Of a stretch of DNA of 51,780 nt, positions 1 through 9,055 are shown one piece after another. Source of the stretch: Deltaproteobacteria bacterium CG11_big_fil_rev_8_21_14_0_20_42_23 (lineage in GTDB: Bacteria > UBA10199 > 2-02-FULL-44-16); contig PCXC01000017.1 in assembly GCA_002796345.1 (NCBI GenBank), forward strand, positions 1 to 51,780. The letters are read 5' to 3'. The stretch's first letter is position 1. Each line of letters starts with the position of its first letter. The notes below the pieces were generated by a model that ran no database searches, was not told the DNA's origin, and saw nothing but the letters and a program-made list of their open reading frames with translations. The position numbers were made by a program, and so were the translations under genes.

Positions 1-19
1 TAAATTAATCCCGGAAGAA

Positions 20-1996
20 GTGAGCAAATCTGACATACAGTCCATCATCGGCGAAATCATCCGCATGCGCATTTCAAACCCAAAAACGCTGCAAATGGCT
101 CAAGGTGATTTCAGCACCTATTTCGCTGCGAATGAAAGAGAAGAAGCACAAAAGTTCCAAAGCATTCTCGCCATTCAAACATCTCTTGGAGCTACAGTAG
201 CCAGCATAGCTGGTATGTATTTCTTCATGGTCAAACCACAAATGAAGCTCATGCGTGAAACAATGGAAAGACAGATGAAAATTGCCGAAGAACAAATGCA
301 ACTCATGCGTCAATCAGTAGAAGCACAAAATAAACAGGTGAAAATTACTGATTTTGCAAAAGATCTTGTGGAAGTAATGCGAGAAAAACTGAAAGCTGAT
401 CCCAATTTCGATGTGCTAGGCCGCGATAAAGAAGCTGTTGATCTTTTAAATGCCCTCGCACGAGGTGAAGGACTTGGGCAAAACGCATTGCTTGTTGGTG
501 AAACGGGTGTTGGTAAAAAATTAGTTACCTATAAAGCTGCTCTCTTAATTGCCGCAAACGATCCAAGAGTTCCTCCTGAACTAAAAACCTCTGCCATCTG
601 GGAAGTAAACAACACACAATTTTTAGCTGGCACAATGTATAGAGGTTCATTCACAGATAAACTTGCAGTTGTTGAAGCCGAAATGGAAAAAGGAAACGTT
701 CCTTACATTCCTGAACTTGGGAAAATGATGAACGCAGGCTCAACAAGTGAAGGTGATGCAGAATCACTAAAAACCCAATTACTAGAAATGCTTCAACGAG
801 ATCGCTCGCGTTTTATCGGTGACTTAAAACCAGACACATTAGAAATGATTATTCAAGGAGCAGATGATTATGACAGGCGTTTCCAAGAAGTAAGAATTTT
901 TCACATGATTCCAAGCTCAATTTTAGAATCTTTACAAAAACAAGAAAGTATAAAACTTGAGACAAATAAAAATGTCACCTTCACTCCTGAAACCATAGAA
1001 GCAGCCGCTCGACTTGGGATTTATTACAGAAAACGAAGTGGTTCTGCACTATACGATGCCGCAAAAGGCGCCCTTGCTGATGCTGTTGATCAAGCCAGAC
1101 AAGGCACTGAGCGAAGTACATCTGTAACCGTTACCGTTGAGCACGTTATAGCTGGTATCGCGAACAAGAGGAGTATTGCCGTTGATGTTATCGATCGAGA
1201 GGCTGGCCGTGAGCTCTTTAATACAGATGTCAAAATTGATTTAGAACACTCCCATATCTCACTTCCTTTTTGGGGAGGAAGTGCTGAAGAACAAAAAACA
1301 AGAACTCAAAGCAATTCTCCAAAAGCTAGACTTGAAGGAGTAAGACAACAGGTAAAAGAAATAATGCTTTACTCAGGAGATGAATTAAAACCTGCAGAGC
1401 TTCATGCTTTTAGCAGAACTATTCTGGGCCTTTGGGAAGAGTTACCTGAAAACGAAAAAAACATTTACAGAAAATCAGATGCTCCACTTGCCGAAAAACC
1501 TGGTCTCGTTCCAGAAAACTTTATTCGCCTTCGATTGCAACAAGCTGAAACAATGGCACTTGTACAGGCAAGCATCTCTCCTCTTCACGTAGCACAAGAT
1601 ATTGCTGTTAAAGAAGCTTTTAGAAATAAGAAAGCTCATGGAGATATAACAGGACCAGTCGGAGATGGTGGAATCATAGCTTTACGTAAAAGGATTCAGA
1701 CACAACTTCATGATGAAGGGATCACAAAAGGAATAACAGATAAAAGAACAAGAATACAAATTGAACGTTATGCCCTTTCGATTGCTACTGATCGAACGTA
1801 TTTGAAGAATACTGAGCCGCTTAGCGATGGAAAACTTGGCCCAAAAACCCTCGATCATATCAGAAACATTGCTTCAAGATCTGGTGGGGTTGCAAGTGCA
1901 CTCAAGGCAAGGAAAGCAGAAAAAGCAAAAGCCGCTAAAAGAGAAGTACTTGAACGTGCGAAAAGTAGCAGAAGAGCATCTAGCCCAGTAAGATAA
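20..1996 (+). CDS. Membrane-anchored ClpB/ClpA-type AAA+ protein with degenerate ATPase site (5' end may be incomplete)
   Basis: Residues about 130-360 follow the first nucleotide-binding domain of ClpA/ClpB in order: FDVLGRDKEAV, a Walker A-like GETGVGKK (160-167), the pore-loop region MYRGSF (206-211) with its tyrosine, and DRRFQEV (285-291) at the arginine-finger position. The ATPase residues are damaged. Walker A ends GKK instead of GKT/S. The Walker B region reads YIPEL where ClpB has FIDEI. The sensor-1 region reads IGDLK where ClpB has IGATT. In front lie one hydrophobic segment (about 49-71) and a Met/Gln-rich coiled coil (about 72-108), so the domain is probably membrane-tethered. 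After about 410 comes an unrecognised basic helical region with a Lys/Ala/Arg-rich tail. I infer a pseudo-ATPase scaffold or unfoldase partner. The GTG start lies almost on top of its only purine-rich stretch, and the frame is open to the window edge, so the true start may lie further left. Gene 2020-2967 follows 23 bases later. Confidence 0.7.
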   Translation: MSKSDIQSIIGEIIRMRISNPKTLQMAQGDFSTYFAANEREEAQKFQSILAIQTSLGATVASIAGMYFFMVKPQMKLMRETMERQMKIAEEQMQLMRQSVEAQNKQVKITDFAKDLVEVMREKLKADPNFDVLGRDKEAVDLLNALARGEGLGQNALLVGETGVGKKLVTYKAALLIAANDPRVPPELKTSAIWEVNNTQFLAGTMYRGSFTDKLAVVEAEMEKGNVPYIPELGKMMNAGSTSEGDAESLKTQLLEMLQRDRSRFIGDLKPDTLEMIIQGADDYDRRFQEVRIFHMIPSSILESLQKQESIKLETNKNVTFTPETIEAAARLGIYYRKRSGSALYDAAKGALADAVDQARQGTERSTSVTVTVEHVIAGIANKRSIAVDVIDREAGRELFNTDVKIDLEHSHISLPFWGGSAEEQKTRTQSNSPKARLEGVRQQVKEIMLYSGDELKPAELHAFSRTILGLWEELPENEKNIYRKSDAPLAEKPGLVPENFIRLRLQQAETMALVQASISPLHVAQDIAVKEAFRNKKAHGDITGPVGDGGIIALRKRIQTQLHDEGITKGITDKRTRIQIERYALSIATDRTYLKNTEPLSDGKLGPKTLDHIRNIASRSGGVASALKARKAEKAKAAKREVLERAKSSRRASSPVR

Positions 1997-2019
1997 TCGG
2001 GCTGAAGAAAGAGGTTATT

Positions 2020-2967
2020 ATGCATAGCGCTGGAGAAAGAGGAAAAGTGGCATTAGAAAAACCAATTTACCCAACTCAAGAAATTGATGGCGTCGATGTT
2101 GTCTCTGAAGGTTCTTACAAAGGAGAAGTTACTGGTCTTTGTAACGGCATGAATGGCACGCATCGCATTGCGGGAATAGAATACACACGCGAAGAAGCGG
2201 AAGCAAAACGTGCTGACTGGAATTTAGCAAAAGGTCAATTCCATCTTGACGCTCAAAGCAGAAAACCTGGTGTTTATTGTATGTACTATCAAAACGAAGC
2301 CATCGTCGATGAGGCTTTAGAAAATCAACACTGCACCGATCACTTTGGCTGGCTTGATTATGCTCACTCGTGGATCGATGAACTTCCTTTTGTTCCAGAA
2401 TCAAGCTGTGATTTGGAAGAACGACGACTAAAAACCTTTATTCATGGTGAACCCAGTTTCGCAGAAAAATCTATTGACTCTCTCATTGCAGGTGCTGGAT
2501 TTACAATAGCAGGGATTGGAATAGGTTCTTTAGTAAGCAATAGAGTACGATCTAAAGTTTTCGAAATCGGAGGAAGAATAATCAGCTCTATTACAAATCG
2601 CTTTCCAGGTGGAGGAACCCCTCCAAGTACTGGGGGAGCTGGATCAACATCAAACACATCCGATGATACAAGCAAACCCACAGAAGCCGCGCGTAAAATG
2701 ATCCAACACACCATGCCACTCGAATGGATGCGCCAAGTGTTGAACCAACAAACCATGCTTCAAGTGGGCGGAGCAACTGTTGCAGCTGGTGCCGTTGTTG
2801 CGGCATCAAAAACACCAACGTTTATGCAACTACTTCGTTTTCTTCCACAGTATGTTGGAATGCGTGGAGCTTCTCTTGCCGCAGTGCCAGCAGGAGCACT
2901 TCTGATGACGGTATCTGGCAGACATGCAGAAGAACAATCAAACCCATTCGTTCCCGATGCTATTTAG
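2020..2967 (+). CDS. Unknown membrane protein next to the ClpB-like protein
   Basis: I do not recognise a family for this 315-residue protein. The start ATG follows AGAGG at a good distance. The N-terminal half (1-145) is soluble-looking, with four cysteines (41, 87, 105, 130) and many aromatic and acidic residues, and no signal peptide. Three glycine/alanine-rich hydrophobic stretches follow at about 153-173, 247-263 and 284-299. A low-complexity Gly/Pro/Ser/Thr linker (about 196-222) separates the first two. The gene begins 23 bases after the degenerate AAA+ gene on the same strand, so the two are probably co-transcribed and may form a membrane complex (inference from position only). Translation ends just before a bidirectional terminator shared with maf. 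Confidence 0.6.
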   Translation: MHSAGERGKVALEKPIYPTQEIDGVDVVSEGSYKGEVTGLCNGMNGTHRIAGIEYTREEAEAKRADWNLAKGQFHLDAQSRKPGVYCMYYQNEAIVDEALENQHCTDHFGWLDYAHSWIDELPFVPESSCDLEERRLKTFIHGEPSFAEKSIDSLIAGAGFTIAGIGIGSLVSNRVRSKVFEIGGRIISSITNRFPGGGTPPSTGGAGSTSNTSDDTSKPTEAARKMIQHTMPLEWMRQVLNQQTMLQVGGATVAAGAVVAASKTPTFMQLLRFLPQYVGMRGASLAAVPAGALLMTVSGRHAEEQSNPFVPDAI

Positions 2968-3033
2968 TTTGGCAGACAATGAAGAGGAAATTGTTACCAT
3001 CATCCTATTGTCCTATCCCTCAAAATGAATCGA

Positions 3034-3065
3034 CTAAAAAATAGTTGATATCGACTATTTTTTAG
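3034..3065. terminator. Bidirectional AT-rich terminator between convergent genes
   Basis: A perfect 12-bp inverted repeat (arms 3034-3045 and 3054-3065, 8-base loop) carries a run of six A on one arm and six T on the other, so it can end transcripts from both sides. It lies between the 2020-2967 gene and maf, and the maf stop codon (3055-3057) is inside the right arm. Confidence 0.65.
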
Positions 3066-3630
3066 CTTCAAACTCAGCCAACATCTCTTCAAGCAGCGGA
3101 AGTGAAACGCCGACAACATTACTTTTATTTCCGTGAAGCGTTTTCACAAAATTGTGATCATCTTGAATTCCATAGCCGCCCGCTTTTTCTTTCCACAAGC
3201 CGCTTTGCACATATTCACTTATTTCTTTTTCAGACAATGTTCGAAATTCAACTTCCGATATTTCTGAGCGTGTTATCAAGGTTTGAAATGTTTTATCATC
3301 TGCACGGCGTAGAGAAAGAGCTGTGATCACTTCGTGCATTCTTCCGGAAAGTTTTCTCATCATCAAAAATGCATCATCGGCAGACGCAGGTTTTCCAAGC
3401 ACTTCCTCTTCACACACCACAACAGTATCTGCAGTTAAAATAAAATCGACAGCAAAATCTTGAGTGATTTTTTTTGATTTTTCCTCTGCAAGACGCATGG
3501 CATAAGCTTTTGGGGTCTCATCATTTTTTTTGCTTTCATCAATGCGCGAGGAAATGTGCACTAAATCATAACCCGCATCTTCCAATATTTTTTTCCTTGC
3601 TTGTGATGCACTTGCCAAAAGAACCTTCAT
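3055..3630 (-). CDS. maf: Maf-family nucleoside triphosphate pyrophosphatase
   Basis: Maf/YhdE enzymes hydrolyse dTTP, UTP or modified nucleotides to the monophosphate and pyrophosphate in the cytoplasm (family knowledge). The 191-residue length is typical. The N-terminus MKVLLASASQARKKIL carries the SxSxxR substrate loop, ADTVV (about 67-71) supplies the catalytic Asp, and GKPxS follows. Near the C-terminus AGGYGIQD resembles the family's AGAYGIQG, with a final Asp instead of Gly, and SNVVGVSLPLL matches the usual ending. Substrate choice among Maf subgroups cannot be read with confidence. It is divergent from the HMA-protein gene at 3720 and shares a 90-base gap with that gene's promoter. 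Confidence 0.9.
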   Translation of the reverse strand: MKVLLASASQARKKILEDAGYDLVHISSRIDESKKNDETPKAYAMRLAEEKSKKITQDFAVDFILTADTVVVCEEEVLGKPASADDAFLMMRKLSGRMHEVITALSLRRADDKTFQTLITRSEISEVEFRTLSEKEISEYVQSGLWKEKAGGYGIQDDHNFVKTLHGNKSNVVGVSLPLLEEMLAEFEAKK

Positions 3631-3659
3631 TTCATCTCATTTCTCGTTGTGCTGCTTTC

Positions 3660-3688
3660 TTGACCTTCTTTGCTTTTCACCATAAAGG
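3660..3688 (+). promoter_or_regulatory. Candidate sigma-70-type promoter for the HMA protein gene
   Basis: TTGACC (3660-3665), a 17-base spacer and TAAAGG (3683-3688) lie about 32 bases before the start codon at 3720. The -35 is one base from consensus and the -10 is weak. The same -35/17/TA layout recurs at other gene starts in the window. Confidence 0.4.
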
Positions 3689-3719
3689 AAAAGCACACCT
3701 TTTTTCAAGGAGGAGTTCA

Positions 3720-4025
3720 ATGAAACGTTTGCTTTGTTTTTTTCTCTTTTTTTTGAGCTCACTTTTTGTTTTTTCTCCTTCGCTGCAAGCACAAACAGAA
3801 GCCCATATTAGCATTCCCGTCCACAACATGACCTGCTCCAGCTGTACCGCCACCATAGAAGGAGCTGTTCGTCCACTTGAAGGGGTTAAAACAGTGCAAG
3901 CCTCCAAAAAGGAAAAAGCTGTCCTCATTTCTTACGATCCACAAAAAGTATTGGTAGGCCAGCTTTTGCAAGCCATCATCGGAGCAGGTTATACAGCAGG
4001 CATGCCGGAAGAACAAAAAAAGTAG
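3720..4025 (+). CDS. Secreted heavy-metal-associated (HMA/MerP-like) protein
   Basis: This 101-residue protein has a clear signal peptide (MKRLL then a Phe/Leu-rich core, cleavage near SLQA-Q) and one HMA domain. The metal-binding loop HNMTCSSCTATIEGAV carries the MxCxxC motif, followed by the beta-alpha-beta pattern (VKTVQASKKEKAVLISYD ... AIIGAGYTA) of MerP, CopZ and Atx1-type domains. I infer a periplasmic carrier for Cu(I), Hg(II) or another soft metal. No metal ATPase or metal regulator is adjacent, so the metal is undetermined. The start is fixed by AAGGAGG seven bases upstream; a longer in-frame extension to 3474 would run antisense through maf and lacks this site. Confidence 0.85.
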   Translation: MKRLLCFFLFFLSSLFVFSPSLQAQTEAHISIPVHNMTCSSCTATIEGAVRPLEGVKTVQASKKEKAVLISYDPQKVLVGQLLQAIIGAGYTAGMPEEQKK

Positions 4026-4287
4026 CTAAAAACAAGGCTTTTCTTCTTTTTTCACATCTTCAAAATAAGATCTAAACTCCTGAAATAAATAAATTCTTTT
4101 TAAACTGTATACAGCACAATGATTCCGCTTTCTTTTTTTGTATTGCATCGCGTTATATCTTCTCATAAGTCTCTACTTTGGCTGATGCTTTTCGATTTTG
4201 TACACGGCATACAAAAAGCACGCAACAAAATCACAGTATCGGCGATAAAGGATAGCAAGCTCCACTTGACATTAAGAAGGGATTTTC

Positions 4288-7200
4288 ATGACCTTAGCCC
4301 GAATGCCGGCTTTACCACAAGTTCCTGCCTTTTTCAGGCAACATGGGTGGCTGACTACAGCAACTGGGACGTCTCCTCTTCTACCTTTAATAAAAAGCCC
4401 GCTCGTTGACGCATATGGTATGACAGATGCGCATATTCTCTTCGATCGCCAAAACCCACATCCTACTTTTGCACTCGCTTTTGCAGCCCAAGCTCCACGA
4501 AGAGACTCTGGCCTTTTTGCACATCTAGCTCCACTCATAACACCCCAAGTCGCACCTTCGGGAAACGGCAATTTGCTGCATCTAGCAAGTATTAGAACGC
4601 ATCCGCATCCACAACCAATAAAACTCTTATATTATGCTTTCGATTTAAAGACTGCTGCACTACTTCCACTTCCTTTTCCCGCTCTTTTGGCCCTGCGTCA
4701 CAACGGCATTTTCACTTTGCGACAACTTTGTGACCACACCCTAAACCAAGTGCGTCACATGAGCAGACTCAATAACGAGACTCCACCCCTCAGTCCAGAT
4801 GAATTAGAAGTTCTTGTGAGATATCTTGATTCTCTAGGCCTTGCACTTAGAACTACTTCTTATCCCGAAAATTTTCCCAACGCACCTGAACTAGCCGATG
4901 CCGCACACCAACTTCTCAACTTCGAGCGCGTGTATGATTTTGAAATAATAACTTTTTGTGATTTCGCTGAGAAAGAAGGTATCATTGAAGGTCGAGATCT
5001 TACTCGGTATCTAACTGCAGCAAGAGCTCTTAGAATCACCTTTGCCACTCCACCTGCTGACTCTCTCGAAACTTTTTCATGTGCAGGAAGTCTTGGAAGA
5101 AGGCATTTTTCACCTGAGGTCATTCTAACCCTGAGAAGAAACAAAATTCGCACCCTTAGTGACCTACAACAATTGACTGAACTCGAAGTAAGGGCTCTAT
5201 TAACCTTAAGTCCTACCGAATTGTGCCAACTTACCGAGCATGCCCGCCAAAATGCATTAGGGAATATGATCATCGCAGAAAGAATTTCTATAAGAACGCC
5301 ATTCCAATACCGAGTGCCGGAAGCCGATGAAGTTTCCGACTGGTGTGTAGATCGTCAAAATCCCATCACAGGAAGAACATCACGAGCTTTAAGTGGCGGA
5401 GTAATAACCGGTCTTTTGCAATCTGGTTACAAACTGAAAGCAGAACTTGCATCTCTTTTGCCTCACGAGCTTGCGCTCATTCCCGGAGTGGGCTTCGGAA
5501 GAAATTTGAAACTAGTGCAGAGTGCTCTCGAAAGTGAAGGTCTTTCACTTCGAACACCTACAGATCATGAGACTGCAACGCTTCTAGAAGACCTTATCAC
5601 TGCCGCAGTTAAAACCCGATTGGCTTCAAGCACTTCTTCCTCTCCTATCAATCCTTATGATGTAGCTGAATTTACGCGATTAACATATGCTAATACGGCT
5701 AAAGCCGATACATTTGCTAACACCTTAAGAGAGCAAAACATCACTAATTTGAAAAACATTGATGCAACAGCGCTTGCACTATACATTGCAAGATATCTTT
5801 TAACTACACCTCAATATCAAGAGCTTACTCAAGCTACGATTTTTACCACTGATGGTGAAGCACTTATAAAGCCAACTGATTTTTCAGGCTCTCCACAACA
5901 AAAGGCACTTTACGAGGCCTTTTTCACAGAAACAAGAGCTCCTAGAGAGACTTTTACCCTTTTGTCTAGATATGAGGAAGATGCAACAAGAGATGCGAGT
6001 GTTATTCTTGGAAAAATGTACTCTCTTGGCATGACAGATACCAGTTCCATAGCTGCTGAAAGCCAAGATCACCTTCTCAACCTTGGTGCCGATCTTACTG
6101 CAGGACTAAGAAATGATTACACGCCTCAGCCTTCTTGGACCGGTTTTACTCCTCAAGAAATTAAGCTAATCTCTGAAGCTCTTCAAGCAAAAGGGCTCGC
6201 TCTTTCAACTCGATATCGCTCAACGGTGCTTCCAGAGCATCTTGATCTCCTCAATGAACTGGCACCTTCTGCTCATCCAGTTCTTCAGATTGTTCCTGGA
6301 GATACTGATGATACAAAACCACTCACTCATGTTTTTACCACAGCACGATCAGGTTCTCCTCTCCATATTCTTCCTCCAGAAATAAAAGCTGCATACTATG
6401 GAACGGGAAAGACAACAGGTCTCCACGAACTCACCCTCATGCTTCAAATGCTTCCTAACCACACAAAACTTGCTATCACCACGGATCCCTCAGAAGCTGC
6501 CATTGATGGGCAAATCAGAATTTATCGAGAGACTGCAGAAGAAGAAACAGACCCCAAGCTAAAAACTAAATTAGAAGCCTTGTACAATCACGCTGTAACT
6601 GAACGAAGCAATGTTCTTGCTGCACTCACATCCATCAACTCAAGCGGCTCCATCACCCTTGAACAAGCAAAGTTACTCAGCCTCTTTTTCTACTATGATC
6701 GAGAACAGAAAGTTGTCCTCACAGACCTCGACACTTCACTTTCTGCTACAGCTGAAGTAGAAAAAGGGAAATTTACTGGCGATTTCGACATGCAAACCTT
6801 GCGGAACACACGCGACGTAGAAGCTGCCTACGTCCCAGGTCTTAACAACGTCATTTGGTTTTCAACTAAAGTGCGTCCCGAAGATTCTAAAGGACCAATT
6901 CGTGTCTATATCGCGGGCGCTGGAGGCAAATGGTCGTCCGCTTCTTCAATGGCAAGGCTCATTGAGACAGATGCCGACCGTGGCATTTTCTCAATTACCT
7001 TCGACCCCGCTGCTCATGGTATTGCAGGAAGAAATTATCAGTTTGGCCAAGAGTTTGCTTATGACATGGACAGCTACATGGCTTGGCTTCACCAAATTGT
7101 CACTCAACTCAACACCTATGGTAAGAGAGTGGTTCTTGTTGGGCGGAGCACAGGAGCTAATACCGCTAGACAATACGCTCACACTTATCCTGGTTCAGCT

Positions 7201-8025
7201 CTCGCTGTTGTAGCCATGGGAGGTTACACTCCCGAAGTTCTTGATGGCAACATGCAAAAACTTGCTATCAAAGTAGCGGACGGTGAAACAAACTTAAATC
7301 CTGTAGGGCTATTAGAGATGGCGCTTCTTGAGGATAACCATCCTTGGTCTACGGGCTTTAACTTTTACAATCGTCCTTTTTCTCCAGATGATCTAGGTGG
7401 AACAATCTTAGGTGTTGTGGGTGCGGAAAAAGATGATGAATATCCAGATGGCTTCATCCATGAGCTAGCTGAAGAGGCAAGCCGAAACGGTCAATCATCA
7501 CTCGCCTTTGAAGGTGCAGTGCAACACAACCCTTATCGTCAAGAACTTATGCCACCCATGACTCCAGAGAGAATGGCCGAGGGACTTGCAATGCTTGATG
7601 CTCTTCAGCCTTTTGGAGCTGAAGAAGCGGACCTCCTGACCTTTGCAGCCGCTCTTTTCCAGAATGCCGTTGCTCAAGTAGCTGCGCATGAAATAAACCG
7701 TTTTATACACGATGCCGCATCTGGAGAGAACTACACACCAACACAACAATCACTTAATGCCTATGCAATTGTTTCTGATAACAAAAGGCGAGCACTCCTA
7801 AAAAGGCTATCTGTAGCAGAAAGTACATTGACGAAGCTGGAAAAAAATCAAAAAACACCGGTGGACAAGCTTGAAAAAGCGCAAGCTGAGCTCGAGCTTC
7901 AACAAAGGACACTTGCAAACTTCGATGCGGAATACCAAACAAACTTAAGGCTCATCGCTGGGTGGAGTGCTTATGTCGACCGAAGAGCAGAAGAGAATGA
8001 TGTAGCATTTGGTCGTTCTCACTGA
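4288..8025 (+). CDS. Giant protein: RNA polymerase alpha-CTD-like repeats fused to an alpha/beta hydrolase
   Basis: This 1245-residue protein has no signal peptide and is probably cytoplasmic. The N-terminal half holds several units built like the RpoA C-terminal (helix-hairpin-helix) domain. Repeat 1 (about 131-188) shows NGIFTLRQLCDHTLNQV then LDSLGLALR. Repeat 2 is about 274-325. Repeat 3 (about 367-422) ends GVGFGRNLKLVQSALESEGL. A weaker unit at about 569-640 ends with GLALS. The C-terminal part (about 868-1085) resembles an alpha/beta hydrolase: a beta-strand with AGAGG, then the nucleophile elbow VGRSTGAN with Ser954, and His1080 as a possible catalytic His. A Lys/Glu/Leu-rich coiled coil follows (about 1160-1215). 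The ATG has AAGGG upstream. The preceding 262 bases (4026-4287) hold no recognisable gene. I know no described family with this order; a role linking transcription or DNA contacts with an esterase-like activity is speculation. Confidence 0.75.
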   Translation: MTLARMPALPQVPAFFRQHGWLTTATGTSPLLPLIKSPLVDAYGMTDAHILFDRQNPHPTFALAFAAQAPRRDSGLFAHLAPLITPQVAPSGNGNLLHLASIRTHPHPQPIKLLYYAFDLKTAALLPLPFPALLALRHNGIFTLRQLCDHTLNQVRHMSRLNNETPPLSPDELEVLVRYLDSLGLALRTTSYPENFPNAPELADAAHQLLNFERVYDFEIITFCDFAEKEGIIEGRDLTRYLTAARALRITFATPPADSLETFSCAGSLGRRHFSPEVILTLRRNKIRTLSDLQQLTELEVRALLTLSPTELCQLTEHARQNALGNMIIAERISIRTPFQYRVPEADEVSDWCVDRQNPITGRTSRALSGGVITGLLQSGYKLKAELASLLPHELALIPGVGFGRNLKLVQSALESEGLSLRTPTDHETATLLEDLITAAVKTRLASSTSSSPINPYDVAEFTRLTYANTAKADTFANTLREQNITNLKNIDATALALYIARYLLTTPQYQELTQATIFTTDGEALIKPTDFSGSPQQKALYEAFFTETRAPRETFTLLSRYEEDATRDASVILGKMYSLGMTDTSSIAAESQDHLLNLGADLTAGLRNDYTPQPSWTGFTPQEIKLISEALQAKGLALSTRYRSTVLPEHLDLLNELAPSAHPVLQIVPGDTDDTKPLTHVFTTARSGSPLHILPPEIKAAYYGTGKTTGLHELTLMLQMLPNHTKLAITTDPSEAAIDGQIRIYRETAEEETDPKLKTKLEALYNHAVTERSNVLAALTSINSSGSITLEQAKLLSLFFYYDREQKVVLTDLDTSLSATAEVEKGKFTGDFDMQTLRNTRDVEAAYVPGLNNVIWFSTKVRPEDSKGPIRVYIAGAGGKWSSASSMARLIETDADRGIFSITFDPAAHGIAGRNYQFGQEFAYDMDSYMAWLHQIVTQLNTYGKRVVLVGRSTGANTARQYAHTYPGSALAVVAMGGYTPEVLDGNMQKLAIKVADGETNLNPVGLLEMALLEDNHPWSTGFNFYNRPFSPDDLGGTILGVVGAEKDDEYPDGFIHELAEEASRNGQSSLAFEGAVQHNPYRQELMPPMTPERMAEGLAMLDALQPFGAEEADLLTFAAALFQNAVAQVAAHEINRFIHDAASGENYTPTQQSLNAYAIVSDNKRRALLKRLSVAESTLTKLEKNQKTPVDKLEKAQAELELQQRTLANFDAEYQTNLRLIAGWSAYVDRRAEENDVAFGRSH

Positions 8026-8075
8026 GAAGCAAAATCTCCTTCACCCTCTTTTTATTTTTAGCCTCCCTCTTCCAT

Positions 8076-8104
8076 TTGACTGTTCAAAACAAACGCTGTA
8101 ATGC
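8076..8104 (+). promoter_or_regulatory. Candidate promoter for the DUF4438 gene
   Basis: TTGACT (8076-8081), a 17-base spacer and TAATGC (8099-8104) precede the start codon at 8156 by about 50 bases. The -35 is one base from consensus and the -10 is weak. Confidence 0.4.
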
Positions 8105-8155
8105 TCTGGCCAAGTTTTTTTCTTTTTTACACTCCAAATAGCAAGGACACTTCTC

Positions 8156-9046
8156 ATGCTCAAAACAAATGAACACGATCTCGTTGCGTTATCAGTGCTT
8201 GGCCAAGTTGCGCCGGCCATGGTTTGGCCAAGTGAAGTGGGCCACAACGGCAAAGTGCACAATGTGCCAGCAGTTGGCGGCATTTGCTATAACGTGCTTG
8301 TGGGCGACAAAGCCTGCGGCTGGGCCGCTGATCATATTGAGCCTGCGGTTTCCAGCGTGGCTGATCCCGCAAAGCGAAACGACAAAGAAAACAAGGTCTA
8401 CAACTTTTTAGCCTGCGTTGGAAATGAAGCCACAATTCTAAACGGCGATGCCAAAGGCCAAAAAGGAATTGTCACCGGTCATCATGGCGGCGTTGAACAT
8501 GTGATGATCGATTTTCCTCAAGCCGTGCTGAACAAAATGAACGGCGATGAAAAAATTCGCATCAGCAGCCTTGGCCAAGGTTTGAAATTAATCGGCTACC
8601 CGGAAGTGATGATCAGTTCTACTTCTCCGCAGCTCCTTAAAAAAATGGGCATCGTTGAAAAAAAAGGAAAGCTTGAAGTTCCAGTAGCTCACATCATCCC
8701 CGGAAAACTCATGGGCTCTGGCCTGGGTTCACTCAACACCTTCACTGGCGACTTTGACATCATGACGGCTGACGAAGCTGAAATCAAAAAACTGGGCCTT
8801 GACACGCTCAAGCTTGGCGATATCGTTGCCATCACTGACATGGACGCCAAATATGGTTGGTGTTACAAAACGGGCGCGGTAATGATTGGCGTGATTATTC
8901 ACGGCGACTCAAATGCTTCTGGTCACGGCCCCGGAGTTACTTCACTTATGGCAAGCACTGATGGAACCATTGTTCCCGTGAAAACAAAAGAAGCCAACAT
9001 CGGGAAACTGTTTCAGATTGGGCGTTACAGAAGCAAAAAAAAGTAA
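8156..9046 (+). CDS. DUF4438 domain-containing protein
   Basis: The 296-residue sequence matches my memory of the DUF4438 family across its whole length: an N-terminal VWPSEVGHNGKVHNVPAVGG segment, a central GQKGIVTGHHGGVEHVMIDF segment, and a C-terminal GVIIHGDSNASGHGPGV block rich in Gly and His. The family's biochemical function is unknown to me. The conserved His/Asp/Gly clusters suggest a metal- or ligand-binding enzyme (inference). There is no signal peptide. AAGGA lies upstream of the ATG. The next gene starts 9 bases after the stop with its own AAGGAGG, so this is probably the first gene of an operon running to about 11419. Confidence 0.75.
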   Translation: MLKTNEHDLVALSVLGQVAPAMVWPSEVGHNGKVHNVPAVGGICYNVLVGDKACGWAADHIEPAVSSVADPAKRNDKENKVYNFLACVGNEATILNGDAKGQKGIVTGHHGGVEHVMIDFPQAVLNKMNGDEKIRISSLGQGLKLIGYPEVMISSTSPQLLKKMGIVEKKGKLEVPVAHIIPGKLMGSGLGSLNTFTGDFDIMTADEAEIKKLGLDTLKLGDIVAITDMDAKYGWCYKTGAVMIGVIIHGDSNASGHGPGVTSLMASTDGTIVPVKTKEANIGKLFQIGRYRSKKK

Positions 9047-9055
9047 GGAGGTTTT

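Noticed and set aside
4119-4409. 96-residue frame before the giant hydrolase gene
   Set aside because: It overlaps the start of the well-supported 4288 gene, lacks a ribosome-binding site and has no protein-like pattern.
6390-6420. Walker A-like AYYGTGKT in the giant protein (residues 702-709)
   Set aside because: It matches the bare pattern only; no Walker B or P-loop NTPase context follows.
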